A stretch of DNA of 64,000 bases from Pseudomonas azadiae (GCF_019145355.1 NZ_JAHSTY010000001.1:1860001-1924000); one strand, 5' to 3'; counted from the first letter of the stretch, positions 8,709 to 17,244 are shown. Made by a program: numbers and translations. The notes: a model not told the origin generated them from the letters alone.

Positions 8709-8723
8709 ATACCCTCAAGGTAT
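8709..8723. promoter_or_regulatory. Candidate CatR binding site, ATAC-N7-GTAT
   Basis: The perfect inverted repeat ATACC-CTCAA-GGTAT lies in the catB/catR gap. It fits both the general LysR T-N11-A rule and the ATAC-N7-GTAT consensus known for CatM and BenM, which respond to muconate. It overlaps the region just before the catR ribosome site, so binding there should also repress catR itself. Confidence 0.7.
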
Positions 8724-8736
8724 GAAAGGAGCCGTC

Positions 8737-9612
8737 ATGGAACTGCGCCACCTGCGCTATTTCAAGGTGCTGGGTGAAACCCTCAATTTCACCCGCGCCG
8801 CAGAACGCTTGCACATCGCCCAGCCGCCGTTGAGCCGGCAGATCCAGCAGTTGGAGGATGAGCTGGGGGTGATTCTGCTTGAGCGCGGCCGGCCACTGCG
8901 GCTGACCGAGGCCGGGCGGTTTTTTTATGAGCACGTCAATGTGCTGCTCGAACAACTGAGCAAGGTGTGCGACAACACACGGCGCATCGGCCAAGGTGAA
9001 AAAACCTGGCTGGGTATCGGTTTCGCCCCATCGACCTTGTACGGCGTGCTGCCGGAACTGATTCGACGATTGCGCACCCATGAGGCGCTGGCGCTGGAGC
9101 TGGGCCTGTCGGAGATGACGACGTTGCAACAGGTCGAGGCGCTCAAGGCCGGGCGCATCGATGTGGGTTTCGGGCGGATTCGGATCGACGACCCGGCCAT
9201 CGTCCAGCGCGTGCTGGTGGAGGATCGGTTGGTGGCCGTGCTGCCCGCCGGTCATCCCTTGCTGGCAGCGCCCGCTACCCTCGCCCAATTGGCCGCCGAA
9301 CCTTTTGTGCTCTACCCAGGCAACCCGCGCCCCAGCTATGCCGATCACGTGATCGCGCTGTTCGATGCCCATGGCTTGAGCCTCAAGGTGGCGCAGTGGA
9401 CCAATGAATTGCAGACCGCTATCGGCCTGGTGGGTGCGGGGATGGGCGTGACGTTGGTGCCGGCTTCGGTGCAGGTGCTGCACCGGGCGGATATCGGCTA
9501 TACGCCGGTCGTGGAGGCTACGGCGACCTCGCCGATCATTCTCAGCCGACGGGTGAATGATCAGTCGCCGGGGCTGAGTCATTGCCTGCAGTTGGTGGAA
9601 GAGTTGATCTGA
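8737..9612 (+). CDS. catR: LysR-family activator of the catechol branch
   Basis: 291 residues from the ATG at 8737, chosen because AAAGGAG sits 7 bases before it; an in-frame ATG at 8722 lacks a ribosome site. Helix-turn-helix LNFTRAAERLHIAQPPLSRQ (about residues 16-35) and an effector domain resembling CatR/BenM (LGIGFAPSTLYGVLPELIRR). Divergent from catBCA. Known CatR binds cis,cis-muconate and activates catBCA. The ATAC-N7-GTAT site at 8709 supports this. Confidence 0.93.
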   Translation: MELRHLRYFKVLGETLNFTRAAERLHIAQPPLSRQIQQLEDELGVILLERGRPLRLTEAGRFFYEHVNVLLEQLSKVCDNTRRIGQGEKTWLGIGFAPSTLYGVLPELIRRLRTHEALALELGLSEMTTLQQVEALKAGRIDVGFGRIRIDDPAIVQRVLVEDRLVAVLPAGHPLLAAPATLAQLAAEPFVLYPGNPRPSYADHVIALFDAHGLSLKVAQWTNELQTAIGLVGAGMGVTLVPASVQVLHRADIGYTPVVEATATSPIILSRRVNDQSPGLSHCLQLVEELI

Positions 9613-9646
9613 TATCTCCCAGCTCCACATTTGCTCTTCATGGTTC

Positions 9647-10627
9647 TTAAGTAGTGCGCAGGCGCTTGCGCTGCAGGGTCTGACTGGGCGACTCATCAAA
9701 CAGCTTTTTATACTCCGCCGAAAACCGCCCCAAGTGGGTAAAGCCCCAGCCCAGGGCGATCTCGGAGACGGTACGGGTGGCGCCATGCTCAAGCATTTCC
9801 TGGCGCACGGCGCCCAGCCGGTACTTTTTCAAATAAGCCATCGGCGACAGCGCAAAATATTTGCGAAAGGCATCGAACAGCTTGAACCGCGACACCCCCG
9901 CGGCAGCCTCCAGGTCTTCCAGGTGCACGGCTTCACGGGCGTTATCGTGGATATACTGGCGCGCACGGATCAGGTAGTGGGGCAGTTTCACGCCCAGTAC
10001 ATCGCGCAGTTCTTCGGAATAATTGCTCGGCTGCGCCAGGATCAGCCCCTTGATCAATGAGCTTTCCAGGTCGCGGGTGAACGCGGCCTGCTCATACAAC
10101 TGACTGCCGTGTTCCAGCTCGGCAATGAAGTAACGCGCCATGCGCCACCACGACGCCGAAGCGCCGTCCACTGCGTCCATCACCGACTCAAAGCGCAACG
10201 GCGCCTCGATCGGCCGTTGCAGCAAACCTTCCAGCGACTCACTCATTGCCGCCCGAGTGATCACCACCTGCAATTTGCGGCAGTCGCCGGAAATTGCCAG
10301 CACCTGATGCTCGTTGGGCGAGATGATGACGCCCTGGTCGCGGTTGGAACTGAGCCGTTCTCCGTTCTTGCTCAACTCCTGCTCGCCCACCAGGGGCAGA
10401 CTCAGGCTGTAACTGCTGAAGTGTTCGGCGTCTTCGATGTCGATGGTCACGTCAGTGCCGTATTCGATCACACCCAAGGTGGTCGCACGGGACTTGAACA
10501 TGTTGGCGCTGTGGTGAAATCGCAGGCGTTCGGGTGTGGCGGTGGCCAGGCGATGGGGCCCGCAGATGCCGGACATCCAGCTACGCGCGCCCTCCAGGTC
10601 GAAGCGTTGAATCGTTTGGCTGCTCAT
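9647..10627 (-). CDS. antR: AraC/XylS-family activator of anthranilate dioxygenase
   Basis: 326 residues from the ATG at 10627 (MSSQTIQRFDLEGARSWMSG). The N-terminal effector and dimerisation region is about 210 residues; the C-terminal double helix-turn-helix covers roughly 215-320 (EDLEAAAGVSRFKLFDAFRK and VSEIALGWGFTHLGRFSAEY). It is divergent from antABC, the arrangement of antR in P. aeruginosa, where AntR with anthranilate activates antABC. BenR (benzoate) is very similar in sequence; the kyn context and the absence of benD or benK nearby favour AntR. Confidence 0.9.
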   Translation of the reverse strand: MSSQTIQRFDLEGARSWMSGICGPHRLATATPERLRFHHSANMFKSRATTLGVIEYGTDVTIDIEDAEHFSSYSLSLPLVGEQELSKNGERLSSNRDQGVIISPNEHQVLAISGDCRKLQVVITRAAMSESLEGLLQRPIEAPLRFESVMDAVDGASASWWRMARYFIAELEHGSQLYEQAAFTRDLESSLIKGLILAQPSNYSEELRDVLGVKLPHYLIRARQYIHDNAREAVHLEDLEAAAGVSRFKLFDAFRKYFALSPMAYLKKYRLGAVRQEMLEHGATRTVSEIALGWGFTHLGRFSAEYKKLFDESPSQTLQRKRLRTT

Positions 10628-10938
10628 CAGGTGCACCCACGGCGGTTAGGCTTTTGCGCGCTCTGACGGCGCGTCGTTATTGTTCGACAGCAAGTAATGC
10701 GCCACGCCAGCGAATTTGCCACTGGCTGGATAGCAACGGTCGATTAAGTGGATAAGAAGCCGGCTTTTGCGACCATTGCCCTGCAAGACAGTAGCGCATC
10801 CCGTCACCGCCGCGCACCGGGTTGGGTATTTGCTGCCCAATTTTCCGGCCTGCCTTCCTCCATTAAGCGGATAGCCCGCGCCCTGCCCTGCTGCCTCTAA
10901 TAAACCACCGTTTAGCCCCCATCAAAAAGGTGCCTCCC
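10628..10938. promoter_or_regulatory. antR/antA control region with GGATA half-sites
   Basis: 311 bases without a gene. It contains three GGATA motifs (10728-10732, 10750-10754, 10869-10873). The first two are spaced 22 bases apart, two helical turns, as expected for direct-repeat XylS/BenR/AntR half-sites (consensus TGCA-N6-GGNTA). The second and third lie in the longer direct repeat ATTAAGYGGATA (10743-10754 and 10862-10873). No sigma-54 promoter is evident. A-rich CATCAAAAAGG covers the antA ribosome site. Confidence 0.55.
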
Positions 10939-12330
10939 ATGAGTGGTGCAAGAAGCGTCGAGCAGTGGAAAACCTTTATCGAAAGCTGCCTGGATTTTCG
11001 CCCGGCCGATGATGTATTCCGCATCGCTCGCGACATGTTCACCGAGCCGGAACTGTTCGACCTGGAGATGGAACTGATCTTCGAAAAGAACTGGATCTAC
11101 GCCTGCCACGAAAGCGAACTGGCCAATAATCACGACTTCGTGACCATGCGCGCCGGACGCCAGCCGATGATCATCACCCGCGATGGCGAAGGCCAACTCA
11201 ACGCGCTGATCAACGCTTGCCAGCATCGCGGCACCACGCTGACGCGGGTTGGCAAGGGCAACCAATCAACTTTCACCTGCCCGTTCCATGCCTGGTGCTA
11301 CAAGAGCGATGGCCGGCTGGTGAAGGTCAAGGCGCCGGCGGAATACCCGGAAGGTTTCGACAAAGCCACGCGCGGCCTGAAAAAGGCGCGCATCGACAGC
11401 TACAAGGGCTTTGTGTTTATCAGCCTGGACGTGAACGGTACCGACAGCCTGGAGGACTTCCTCGGTGATGCCAAAGTGTTCTTCGACATGATGGTTGCGC
11501 AGTCCGCCACCGGCGAGCTTGAAGTGCTGCCGGGCAAGTCGGCCTACACCTACGACGGCAACTGGAAACTGCAGAACGAAAACGGCCTGGACGGTTATCA
11601 CGTCAGTACCGTGCACTACAACTACGTGGCCACGGTGCAGCATCGCCAGCAGGTCAATACCGAAAACGGCGCAGGCCCGGGAACTACGCTGGACTACAGC
11701 AAGCTCGGTGCCGGCGACGCCAACACCGACGACGGCTGGTTCGCCTTCAACAACGGCCACAGCCTGCTGTTCAGCGACATGCCCAACCCCAGCGTGCGCT
11801 CCGGCTACACCACCATCATGCCGCGCCTGGTGGAGGAGCACGGCCAGCGAAAGGCCGAGTGGATGATGCATCGCCTGCGCAACCTGAACATCTACCCAAG
11901 CCTGTTTTTTCTCGACCAGATCAGCTCGCAGTTGCGCATCATCCGCCCGGTGGCGTGGAACAAGACCGAGATCATCAGCCAGTGCCTGGGGGTGAAGCAC
12001 GAGTCCGACGCTGACCGCGAGAACCGCATTCGCCAGTTTGAAGATTTCTTCAACGTCTCGGGCATGGGCACGCCGGACGACTTGGTGGAATTTCGCGAAG
12101 CCCAGCGCGGTTTCCAGGGCCGTCTGGAGCGCTGGAGCGATATTTCACGCGGCAGCCATCGCTGGGAAACCGGGCCGACGCCTAACAGCGAAGCCATCGG
12201 CATTCAGCCGGCCATGACCGGCACCGAATTCACCCATGAAGGCCTGTACGTGAACCAGCACCGCAACTGGCAGCAGTTCCTGCTCGATGGCCTGGATCGA
12301 CAAGCGCTGACACTGCGGGAGGTGGAATGA
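10939..12330 (+). CDS. antA: Anthranilate 1,2-dioxygenase, large subunit
   Basis: 463 residues from the ATG at 10939. Alpha subunit of a ring-hydroxylating dioxygenase that converts anthranilate to catechol with release of CO2 and ammonia. The Rieske centre is CQHRG...CPFHAW, counted as Cys94, His96, Cys114 and His117. The mononuclear iron site is in NGLDGYHVSTVHYNY (Asp218, His221, His226). First gene of antABC; its stop overlaps antB by four bases. Benzoate dioxygenase (BenA) is the closest alternative; the neighbouring kynureninase, dioxygenase and permease genes and the divergent antR favour anthranilate. Confidence 0.92.
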   Translation: MSGARSVEQWKTFIESCLDFRPADDVFRIARDMFTEPELFDLEMELIFEKNWIYACHESELANNHDFVTMRAGRQPMIITRDGEGQLNALINACQHRGTTLTRVGKGNQSTFTCPFHAWCYKSDGRLVKVKAPAEYPEGFDKATRGLKKARIDSYKGFVFISLDVNGTDSLEDFLGDAKVFFDMMVAQSATGELEVLPGKSAYTYDGNWKLQNENGLDGYHVSTVHYNYVATVQHRQQVNTENGAGPGTTLDYSKLGAGDANTDDGWFAFNNGHSLLFSDMPNPSVRSGYTTIMPRLVEEHGQRKAEWMMHRLRNLNIYPSLFFLDQISSQLRIIRPVAWNKTEIISQCLGVKHESDADRENRIRQFEDFFNVSGMGTPDDLVEFREAQRGFQGRLERWSDISRGSHRWETGPTPNSEAIGIQPAMTGTEFTHEGLYVNQHRNWQQFLLDGLDRQALTLREVE

Positions 12331-12821
12331 TGAATGCCGAGTTGCAGTACCGGGTCGAGCAGTTTTTCTACCGAAAATCCGAACTGTGCGACGCCCAGGA
12401 CTGGGACGCCTATGTGCAGCTGTTCGACCCGCAGAGTGAATTTCACCTGCCGCAATGGGACTCGGAACACGTCTACACCCAGGATCCAAAGCGCGAAATG
12501 TCGTTGATCTATTACGCCAACCGCTCGGGCCTGGAAGACCGCGTCTTCCGCCTGCGCACCGGCAAGGCGGCATCCGCCACGCCAATGCCGCGCACCTTGC
12601 ACCTGATCAATAACCTGAGGATTGCCGAACAGGCGGACGGCAGGCTGGAAGTGAAGCTGAACTGGCACACGCTGTTCTATCGCCTGGCGACTTCGGAGCA
12701 GTTCTACGGGCAGGCCACTTACACCCTCAAGCCCGATGGCGACAGCTGGTTGATTACCCGCAAACACGCGCTGCTGCTCAACGACACCATCAACTCGGTG
12801 CTGGATTTCTATCACCTTTGA
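12327..12821 (+). CDS. antB: Anthranilate 1,2-dioxygenase, small subunit
   Basis: 164 residues, the usual length of ring-hydroxylating dioxygenase beta subunits, which have an NTF2-like cone fold and a structural role in the alpha3-beta3 enzyme. Visible: the N-terminal helix YRVEQFFYRKSELCDAQDWD and the terminal NDTINSVLDFYHL. The start overlaps the antA stop (ATGA), giving translational coupling. A REPIN follows before antC. Confidence 0.93.
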   Translation: MMNAELQYRVEQFFYRKSELCDAQDWDAYVQLFDPQSEFHLPQWDSEHVYTQDPKREMSLIYYANRSGLEDRVFRLRTGKAASATPMPRTLHLINNLRIAEQADGRLEVKLNWHTLFYRLATSEQFYGQATYTLKPDGDSWLITRKHALLLNDTINSVLDFYHL

Positions 12822-12834
12822 CAGCCGACTGTGA

Positions 12835-12914
12835 CTTGTAGTGAGCGGGCTTGCCCCGCGCCGGGCTGCGCAGCCCGGCGCAGCCCGGCGCGGGGCAAGC
12901 CCGCTCACTACAAG
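12835..12914. repeat. REPIN, type B, inside the ant operon
   Basis: Long inverted repeat whose arms read TAGTGAGCGGGCTTGCCCCG and extend into a GC-rich centre (CGGGCTGCGCAGCCCGGCGC). It fills most of the 122-base gap between antB and antC and would form a very stable stem in the message, ending 29 bases before the antC start. Confidence 0.9.
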
Positions 12915-12943
12915 GTTCTGCCTGCGAATGTGGAGCACACCAA

Positions 12944-13951
12944 ATGAATCATAAAGTGGCCTTCAGTTTTGCCGACGGCAAGACCCTGTTTTTCCCGGTG
13001 GGCGCGAATGAAATCCTGCTGGATGCGGCGCTGCGCAATGGCATAAAAATCCCGCTGGATTGCCGCGAAGGCGTGTGTGGCACCTGCCAGGGGCGTTGCG
13101 AGTCCGGCGACTACAGCCAGGATTATGTGGACGAAGAAGCGCTGTCCAGCCTCGACCTGCAACAGCGCAAGATGCTCAGTTGCCAGACGCGGGTAAAGTC
13201 CGACGCGACGTTTTACTTCGACTTTGATTCGAGCCTGTGCAATGCGCCGGGCCCGGTTCAAGTGCGCGGCATGGTGAGTGCGGTGCAGTTGGTGTCGGCC
13301 GGCACGGCGATCCTGCAGGTGCAATTGGAGCAGGCGCTGGATTTTCTGCCCGGCCAATACGCCCGCCTGTCAGTGCCCGGTACGCAGAGTTGGCGCGCGT
13401 ATTCGTTCGCCAACCGACCGGGCCATCAGTTGCAGTTCCTGATCCGCCTGCTCCCCGACGGGGTGATGAGCAACTACATCCGCGAGCGCTGCCAGGTGGG
13501 CGATGAGCTGGTGATGGAAGCGCCACTCGGCGCCTTTTACCTGCGCCACGTCGGCAGGCCGCTGGTATTAGTGGCCGGTGGAACCGGGCTGTCGGCCTTG
13601 CTGGGCATGCTCGATGAGTTGGCCGCCAACGGTTGCGATCGGCCGGTGCACCTCTACTACGGCGTGCGCGGTGCCGAGGATCTATGCGAAACGGCGCGCA
13701 TCCAGGGCTACGCCACAAAGATTGCGGGCTTTCGCTACACCGAAGTGCTCAGCGCCCCCTCAGAGGGATGGCCGGGCAAACGCGGTTACCTCACCGAGCA
13801 TTTCGACCTGGCACCATTGCGCGATGGACCGGCGGATATGTATGTGTGCGGCCCGCCTCCCATGGTCGAATCCATCCAGCAATGGCTGGCGGATCAGGCA
13901 CTTGATGGCGTTCAACTGTATTACGAAAAGTTTACGCAGAGTAATATCTGA
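12944..13951 (+). CDS. antC: Anthranilate 1,2-dioxygenase electron-transfer component
   Basis: 335 residues from the ATG at 12944. NADH-dependent reductase that passes electrons to the AntAB Rieske centre. N-terminal plant-type 2Fe-2S ferredoxin domain (residues about 1-95) with Cys40, Cys45, Cys48 (CREGVCGTC) and Cys80 (MLSCQTR); FAD-binding domain with RAYSFANRPG; NAD domain with VAGGTGLSALLGML and CGPPPMVES near the C-terminus. Third gene of antABC, but separated from antB by a REPIN, so its level may differ from that of antAB. Confidence 0.94.
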   Translation: MNHKVAFSFADGKTLFFPVGANEILLDAALRNGIKIPLDCREGVCGTCQGRCESGDYSQDYVDEEALSSLDLQQRKMLSCQTRVKSDATFYFDFDSSLCNAPGPVQVRGMVSAVQLVSAGTAILQVQLEQALDFLPGQYARLSVPGTQSWRAYSFANRPGHQLQFLIRLLPDGVMSNYIRERCQVGDELVMEAPLGAFYLRHVGRPLVLVAGGTGLSALLGMLDELAANGCDRPVHLYYGVRGAEDLCETARIQGYATKIAGFRYTEVLSAPSEGWPGKRGYLTEHFDLAPLRDGPADMYVCGPPPMVESIQQWLADQALDGVQLYYEKFTQSNI

Positions 13952-14021
13952 CCCTCAGCACTTCTGAGGGGCTGATGCGCCTGCACTCACCCTTAAGAAA
14001 AACAAGTAGAAGGGAACGTTA

Positions 14022-15425
14022 ATGGCGGATGACATGGTTAACCCGGTAGGCCTCAAGCGGGGCCTCAAGAACCGGCATATTCAGCTGATCGCCTTGGGAG
14101 GGGCGATCGGTACGGGGTTGTTCCTCGGCTCGGCCGGGGTGCTCAAGTCGGCGGGACCGTCGATGATCCTGGGCTACGCGATTGCCGGTTTCATCGCCTT
14201 CCTGATCATGCGCCAGCTGGGCGAAATGATCGTCGAAGAACCAGTGGCCGGCTCCTTCAGCCACTTCGCGCATAAGTACTGGGGCGGTTACGCAGGCTTC
14301 CTGGCGGGCTGGAACTACTGGGTGCTGTACGTGCTGGTGGGCATGGCCGAACTGACGGCCGTGGGCAAGTACATCCAGTTCTGGTGGCCGCAAATCCCGA
14401 CCTGGGTCAGTGCCCTGGTGTTCTTCGTGGCGGTGAACCTGATCAATACCCTGAACGTGAAGTTCTTCGGTGAAGCCGAGTTCTGGTTCGCAATCATCAA
14501 GGTGGTGGCGATTGTCGGCATGATCGTGCTCGGCTGCTACCTGCTGTTCAGCGGCACCGGCGGCCCGCAGGCGAGCGTCAACAACCTGTGGAGCCACGGC
14601 GGGTTCTTCCCGAATGGCGGCATGGGGCTGTTGATGTCGATGGCGTTCATCATGTTCTCGTTCGGTGGCCTGGAGCTCGTCGGCATCACCGCCGCCGAGG
14701 CCAGCGAGCCGCGCAAAGTGATCCCCAAGGCCATCAATCAGGTGGTGTACCGCATCCTGATTTTCTACGTCGGCGCCCTGACCGTGCTGCTGTCGCTGTA
14801 CCCGTGGGATCAGCTGCTGCAAACCCTCGGCGCGTCAGGCGATGCCTACAGCGGCAGCCCGTTTGTGCAGATCTTCTCGTTGATAGGCAACGACACCGCT
14901 GCGCACATCCTCAACTTCGTGGTGCTGACCGCCGCGCTGTCGGTGTACAACAGCGGCGTTTACTGCAACAGCCGCATGCTGTTCGGCCTGGCCGAGCAAG
15001 GTGATGCGCCCAAGGCGTTGATGAAGCTGAACAAGCAAGGCGTGCCATTGCGGGCGCTGGCGATTTCGGCGTTGGTGACGATGCTGTGTGTGGTGGTCAA
15101 CTACGTCGCGCCGCAGAGTGCGCTGGAGTTGCTGTTCGCGCTGGTGGTTGCCTCGCTGATGATCAACTGGGCGCTGATCAGCATCACCCATATCAAGTTC
15201 CGCAAGGCCATGGGCGAACAAGGCGTGACGCCGTCATTCAAGACCTTCTGGTTTCCGTTCAGCAACTACCTGTGCCTGGCGTTCATGCTGATGATCATCA
15301 GCGTGATGCTGGCGATTCCGGGGATTCGCGAGTCGGTGTATGCGATGCCGGTGTGGGTGGGGATTATCTACGTTGCGTATCGGTTGCGAGTCCGAAACAG
15401 CAATGCGGTGGTGAGCGTACCGTAA
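14022..15425 (+). CDS. aroP: Aromatic amino-acid permease, AroP/PheP-like
   Basis: 467 residues, about 12 membrane helices, APC superfamily. Typical: NRHIQLIALGGAIGTGLFLG at residues 17-36 and FSFGGLELVGITAAEASEPR in helix 6. The family imports phenylalanine, tyrosine and tryptophan with protons. Its place between antABC and kynBA suggests tryptophan uptake to feed the pathway. The leader carries AAGAAAAACAAG (13995-14006) next to the ribosome site (GAAGGGA), which resembles Hfq/Crc targets. It is the intact counterpart of the broken permease at 3475. Substrate range among aromatic amino acids is inferred. Confidence 0.87.
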   Translation: MADDMVNPVGLKRGLKNRHIQLIALGGAIGTGLFLGSAGVLKSAGPSMILGYAIAGFIAFLIMRQLGEMIVEEPVAGSFSHFAHKYWGGYAGFLAGWNYWVLYVLVGMAELTAVGKYIQFWWPQIPTWVSALVFFVAVNLINTLNVKFFGEAEFWFAIIKVVAIVGMIVLGCYLLFSGTGGPQASVNNLWSHGGFFPNGGMGLLMSMAFIMFSFGGLELVGITAAEASEPRKVIPKAINQVVYRILIFYVGALTVLLSLYPWDQLLQTLGASGDAYSGSPFVQIFSLIGNDTAAHILNFVVLTAALSVYNSGVYCNSRMLFGLAEQGDAPKALMKLNKQGVPLRALAISALVTMLCVVVNYVAPQSALELLFALVVASLMINWALISITHIKFRKAMGEQGVTPSFKTFWFPFSNYLCLAFMLMIISVMLAIPGIRESVYAMPVWVGIIYVAYRLRVRNSNAVVSVP

Positions 15426-15430
15426 TTCCC

Positions 15431-15519
15431 GTGGGAGCCGGGCTTGCCCGCGATAGCGGTGTATCAGGCACAGGATCTGCCAACTGATACACCGCTATCG
15501 CAGGCAAGCCAGCTCCCAC
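15431..15519. repeat. REPIN with unlike arms
   Basis: Left arm GTGGGAGCCGGGCTTGCCCG (15431 on) differs from the right arm, which is a standard type-A REP (15497-15519). The loop is also palindromic (TAGCGGTGTATCAG / CTGATACACCGCTA). It lies between the convergent aroP and kynA genes. Confidence 0.85.
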
Positions 15520-15540
15520 CGTTTTGAATGCATTCCAAAT

Positions 15541-15570
15541 AAAAAGCCCCGGTGATCCGGGGCTTTTTGT
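15541..15570. terminator. Bidirectional rho-independent terminator
   Basis: AAAAAGCCCC-GGTGATC-CGGGGCTTTTT: GC-rich stem with A-run on one side and T-run on the other, placed between the convergent ends of aroP and kynA. It should stop transcripts from both sides. Confidence 0.9.
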
Positions 15571-16428
15571 TTAGAGGGTGGAACGCACTCGCCACAGTTC
15601 GGGGAAGAGCACCGTGTCGAGCATCTTGCGCAGATACCCCACCCCTTCCGTGCCGCCCGTGCCGGGCTGGAAGCCGATAATCCGCTCCACGGTGGTCACA
15701 TGCCGGAAGCGCCACTGGCGGAACGAATCTTCCAGGTCGATGAACTTCTCGGCCAACTGATACAAGTCCCAGTAACGGCTCGGGTCGCGGTATACCACGC
15801 GCCACGCGGCCTCCACCGACTCATCGTGAACCGTTGCCGCCGTCGGGTCGCGCTCGGCCCGTTTCGGGTCTATCGCCAAACCTGCCTTGACCATCAGGTT
15901 GATCGCCTCGTCATACAGCGACGGCGTGGCAATCGCCACTTTCAACTCGTTCAGCAGCTCCGGCCGATGGGCGTGGGGCCGCAACAGCGCCGCGCTTTTA
16001 TTGCCGAGGATGAATTCGATCTCACGGTACTGGAACGACTGGAACCCCGACGATTGCCCCAGGAACGGGCGGATCGCCTTGTACTCCGAAGGCGTCATGG
16101 TCGCCAGCACCGCCCAGGCGTGCACCAGTTGATCGAAGATCCGCGAGACCCGCGCCAGCATCTTGAACGCCGGCGGCAGCTCGCCCAGGCGCACGTGTTC
16201 GCGGGCAGCCTTGAGCTCATGGAGCATCAGTTTCATCCACAGCTCGGAGGTCTGGTGCTGGATGATGAAGAGCATTTCGTTATGGTCCGGCGACAGCGGG
16301 TGCTGGGCGCTGAGGACTTTGCCCAGGTCCAGGTAATCGCCGTAGCTCATGGACTCGGAAAAATTCAATTCGGCGTTATGCCAGTCTTCCGGGGGCTGGT
16401 AGTCGGCAGAGAAGGGACATTGGCTCAT
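15571..16428 (-). CDS. kynA: Tryptophan 2,3-dioxygenase
   Basis: 285 residues, the bacterial family length. Haem enzyme that opens the indole ring of L-tryptophan to N-formylkynurenine. Visible: [20 protein letters not shown] (substrate-pocket histidine about residue 53), [19 protein letters not shown] (arginine that binds the carboxylate) and [23 protein letters not shown] with the proximal haem histidine. Second gene of kynBA; its ATG overlaps the kynB stop. Confidence 0.97.
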   Translation of the reverse strand: MSQCPFSADYQPPEDWHNAELNFSESMSYGDYLDLGKVLSAQHPLSPDHNEMLFIIQHQTSELWMKLMLHELKAAREHVRLGELPPAFKMLARVSRIFDQLVHAWAVLATMTPSEYKAIRPFLGQSSGFQSFQYREIEFILGNKSAALLRPHAHRPELLNELKVAIATPSLYDEAINLMVKAGLAIDPKRAERDPTAATVHDESVEAAWRVVYRDPSRYWDLYQLAEKFIDLEDSFRQWRFRHVTTVERIIGFQPGTGGTEGVGYLRKMLDTVLFPELWRVRSTL

Positions 16429-17075
16429 CGCGTGGGCTCCAAAAGCGGGCGCAGGATTGCGCGGACGGGGCTGGCATCCAGGTTGGCGAAACGCAACGGC
16501 AGTGCAATCAGTTCATAGTCGCCCTCCGGTACGTCATCGAGCACGATGCCTTCGAGGATCGCCATGCCATGGCGCGCCACGACGTTGTGGGAGTCCATGG
16601 TCTTGGACTGTTGCGGGTCCAGGGACGGCGTGTCGATACCGATCAGACGCACACCCAGGCTGGCCAGCAGCTCAATGGTTTGCGGGGCGATGGCAGTGAA
16701 GTCCGGATCCCACTCGGTCAGTGGCGCTTGTGGATAAGTGCGCAGCAGCACGCGCTCCGGCACGTTATCCACACGACCGTCCAACTGCTGCGGCAGTACC
16801 AGCGCACCGCTGTCCAGGCAATGCAGCACCCGGCACGGTCCCATGTACACGTCCAGCGACACCTCGCCAATCGGCGCACCGTCCTCGCTGTAATGCAGCG
16901 GCGCGTCCACATGGGCGCCGGTGTGTGGCGACAACGTGATACGCCCGACATTCACCGGGCATTGCGGGCCGAACTGCCACACACGTTCTTCCTGGAACGG
17001 CGTATCCCCCGGCCAGGTCGGGGTCGCCGTACTCAAGGGCGGGCTGATGTCCCACCACGTTTTTATTGGGTTCAT
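16425..17075 (-). CDS. kynB: Arylformamidase (kynurenine formamidase)
   Basis: 216 residues. Metal-dependent cyclase-family hydrolase that turns N-formyl-L-kynurenine into kynurenine and formate. The metal motif [12 protein letters not shown] (about residues 51-62) and the start [20 protein letters not shown] are diagnostic. First gene of kynBA, overlapping kynA by four bases. Its promoter region holds a near copy of the motif found before kynU. Confidence 0.96.
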   Translation of the reverse strand: MNPIKTWWDISPPLSTATPTWPGDTPFQEERVWQFGPQCPVNVGRITLSPHTGAHVDAPLHYSEDGAPIGEVSLDVYMGPCRVLHCLDSGALVLPQQLDGRVDNVPERVLLRTYPQAPLTEWDPDFTAIAPQTIELLASLGVRLIGIDTPSLDPQQSKTMDSHNVVARHGMAILEGIVLDDVPEGDYELIALPLRFANLDASPVRAILRPLLEPTR

Positions 17076-17124
17076 TTCAAGGCTCTCGGCGGTTACTGGG
17101 ATGAATGATACGAGGGCCAGGTGT

Positions 17125-17136
17125 GAATTTTCTTGC
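17125..17136 (+). promoter_or_regulatory. Candidate KynR operator (kynB side)
   Basis: GAATTTTCTTGC, 50-61 bases before the kynB start, matches 11 of 12 bases of the motif at 5558 before kynU and is followed by GAATTC. See the kynU-side entry for the reasoning. Confidence 0.5.
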
Positions 17137-17244
17137 GAATTCTGGCGTGAAGCGGGAAAACTTTCGCACTAACTGCGAGGAATGGGCGAATTGGCGCTTA
17201 GATATATCATTCCGGCCCGGTGGAGCAGCCGCTGAAGATCCAAT

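Noticed and set aside
7495..9792. A 765-residue fusion upstream of catB
   Set aside because: The added part is the reverse strand of catR; muconate cycloisomerase starts normally at 8622.
10939..13951. benABC (benzoate dioxygenase)
   Set aside because: Sequences of the two families are close, but there is no benD, benK or benE, and kynurenine genes flank the operon; anthranilate is the simpler reading.
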